From positions 45,206 through 109,205 of the forward strand of contig NZ_NIJK01000006.1 of assembly GCF_002836975.1 (NCBI RefSeq): a DNA stretch of 64,000 nt. The letters are read 5' to 3'. Shown here piece after piece: positions 63,571 to 64,000 of the stretch (within the stretch, counting starts at the first letter, position 1; each line of letters starts with the position of its first letter). The notes below the pieces were generated by a model that searched no databases, was not told the DNA's origin, and worked only from the letters and a program-made list of their open reading frames with translations. This DNA comes from Shewanella indica. GTDB taxonomy: Bacteria > Pseudomonadota > Gammaproteobacteria > Enterobacterales > Shewanellaceae. The translations under genes and the position numbers were made by a program.

Positions 63571-64000
63571 ATGAAGTCACCGGGGAAAGCATCAACCCAA
63601 GTTGGTTTATTGAGTGTGTCTTCCCTGGGGCTTTTGCTGCTTGCAGCGCCAATCAATGCTCAAGAGTCTCCCGGCCACGCTCGGCCACCGGACAACTCCC
63701 ACTATGCCTTTGGCAGCTATCTTGGCAGTGGGGTCTATCGCGCATCCGAGCAGGATGCCACAGTCATCAGCTTACCGCTGGACTTTACGTTGGAGCAGAG
63801 TGAGGACTCGGAGTTCTTGCTGCGCCTGCCTATCTCTGTAGGCTTTTTCAACTACAGCCTTGAAGATGCCGGTGAATTTGAACTGCCTTCCAGTGTTGGT
63901 ACCTTAACCGTGACCCCCGGCTTTGAAAAGCGTTGGCGTCTGGATGAAAACTGGCGCATGGAGGCCTATGGCGATCTCGGTTTTGGCAGTAATTTCGATC
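63571..64000 (+). CDS. Outer-membrane-like protein, 3' end outside window
   Basis: The frame starts at ATG 63571 and is open to the window edge (143 codons). A signal peptide (GLLSVSSLGLLLLAAPINA, cleavage near AQES) is followed by alternating hydrophobic and polar residues typical of beta-barrel strands (FLLRLPISVGFFNYSLED, WRMEAYGDLGFGSNF). It is probably an outer-membrane or secreted barrel of unknown function. It lies 10 bp after ribA, perhaps cotranscribed by read-through. Confidence 0.7.
   Translation, partial: MKSPGKASTQVGLLSVSSLGLLLLAAPINAQESPGHARPPDNSHYAFGSYLGSGVYRASEQDATVISLPLDFTLEQSEDSEFLLRLPISVGFFNYSLEDAGEFELPSSVGTLTVTPGFEKRWRLDENWRMEAYGDLGFGSNFD

Overview
The window looks like a chromosomal segment of a marine gammaproteobacterium of the genus Shewanella. 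Evidence for this is the smc-zipA-ligA order, a fadIJ pair, a DUF4212/sodium symporter pair beside a CBS-DUF294 protein, a Bat-type moxR operon, nrdDG and yibL. The siderophore locus pairs a PLP decarboxylase with monooxygenase, acyltransferase and NIS synthetase genes. That arrangement matches the avaroferrin (avbABCD) locus described in Shewanella algae rather than the pubABC locus of S. oneidensis, which lacks the adjacent decarboxylase. The species assignment is inference.

Layout. 1-9.5 kb: RDD protein (cut by the window edge), a FabH-like synthase, cysZ (reverse), then smc, zipA and ligA. 9.8-18.6 kb: DUF2919 protein, HD-GYP phosphodiesterase, YeeZ-like protein, DsbA-family protein, the DUF4212/large-subunit sodium:solute symporter, a cNMP/CBS/DUF294 protein and a DEDDh exonuclease. 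18.7-27.3 kb (reverse): a sigma-70 family factor with its DUF3379 partner, and the moxR-DUF58-DUF4381-VWA-VWA/TPR-BatD operon. 27.4-31.2 kb: fadI-fadJ behind a FadR-like operator and a PsrA-like palindrome. 31.2-32.5 kb: a gene-poor patch with one small secreted orphan.

32.5-45.3 kb (reverse): one long, tightly packed iron unit read from a Fur-box promoter near 45.27 kb. It encodes decarboxylase, N-monooxygenase, acyltransferase, NIS synthetase, TonB receptor, lipoprotein binding protein, two permeases, ATPase and an FhuF-type reductase. The genes cover siderophore synthesis, uptake and iron release. The monooxygenase is split by a one-base frameshift as the sequence stands.

45.5-49.6 kb: a CecR/YbhGFSR-like export operon (TetR regulator with a heptad-repeat insert, HlyD lipoprotein, ABC ATPase, ABC permease). 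49.6-57.3 kb (reverse): mixed accessory and housekeeping genes, including a methionine aminopeptidase remnant, a 3-mercaptopyruvate sulfurtransferase, and a GNAT gene cut precisely by a 266-bp element with terminal inverted repeats. 57.5-64 kb: patatin-like protein, an orphan, nrdD-nrdG behind paired NrdR boxes, yibL, ribA and the start of an outer-membrane-like protein.

The strongest unusual signals are the frameshifted siderophore monooxygenase, the inverted-repeat element inside the GNAT gene (with a related fragment near 45.5 kb), and the 21-bp repeat expansion inside the TetR regulator. Several other short tandem duplications lie between genes. I saw no CRISPR array, rRNA, tRNA or complete insertion sequence.
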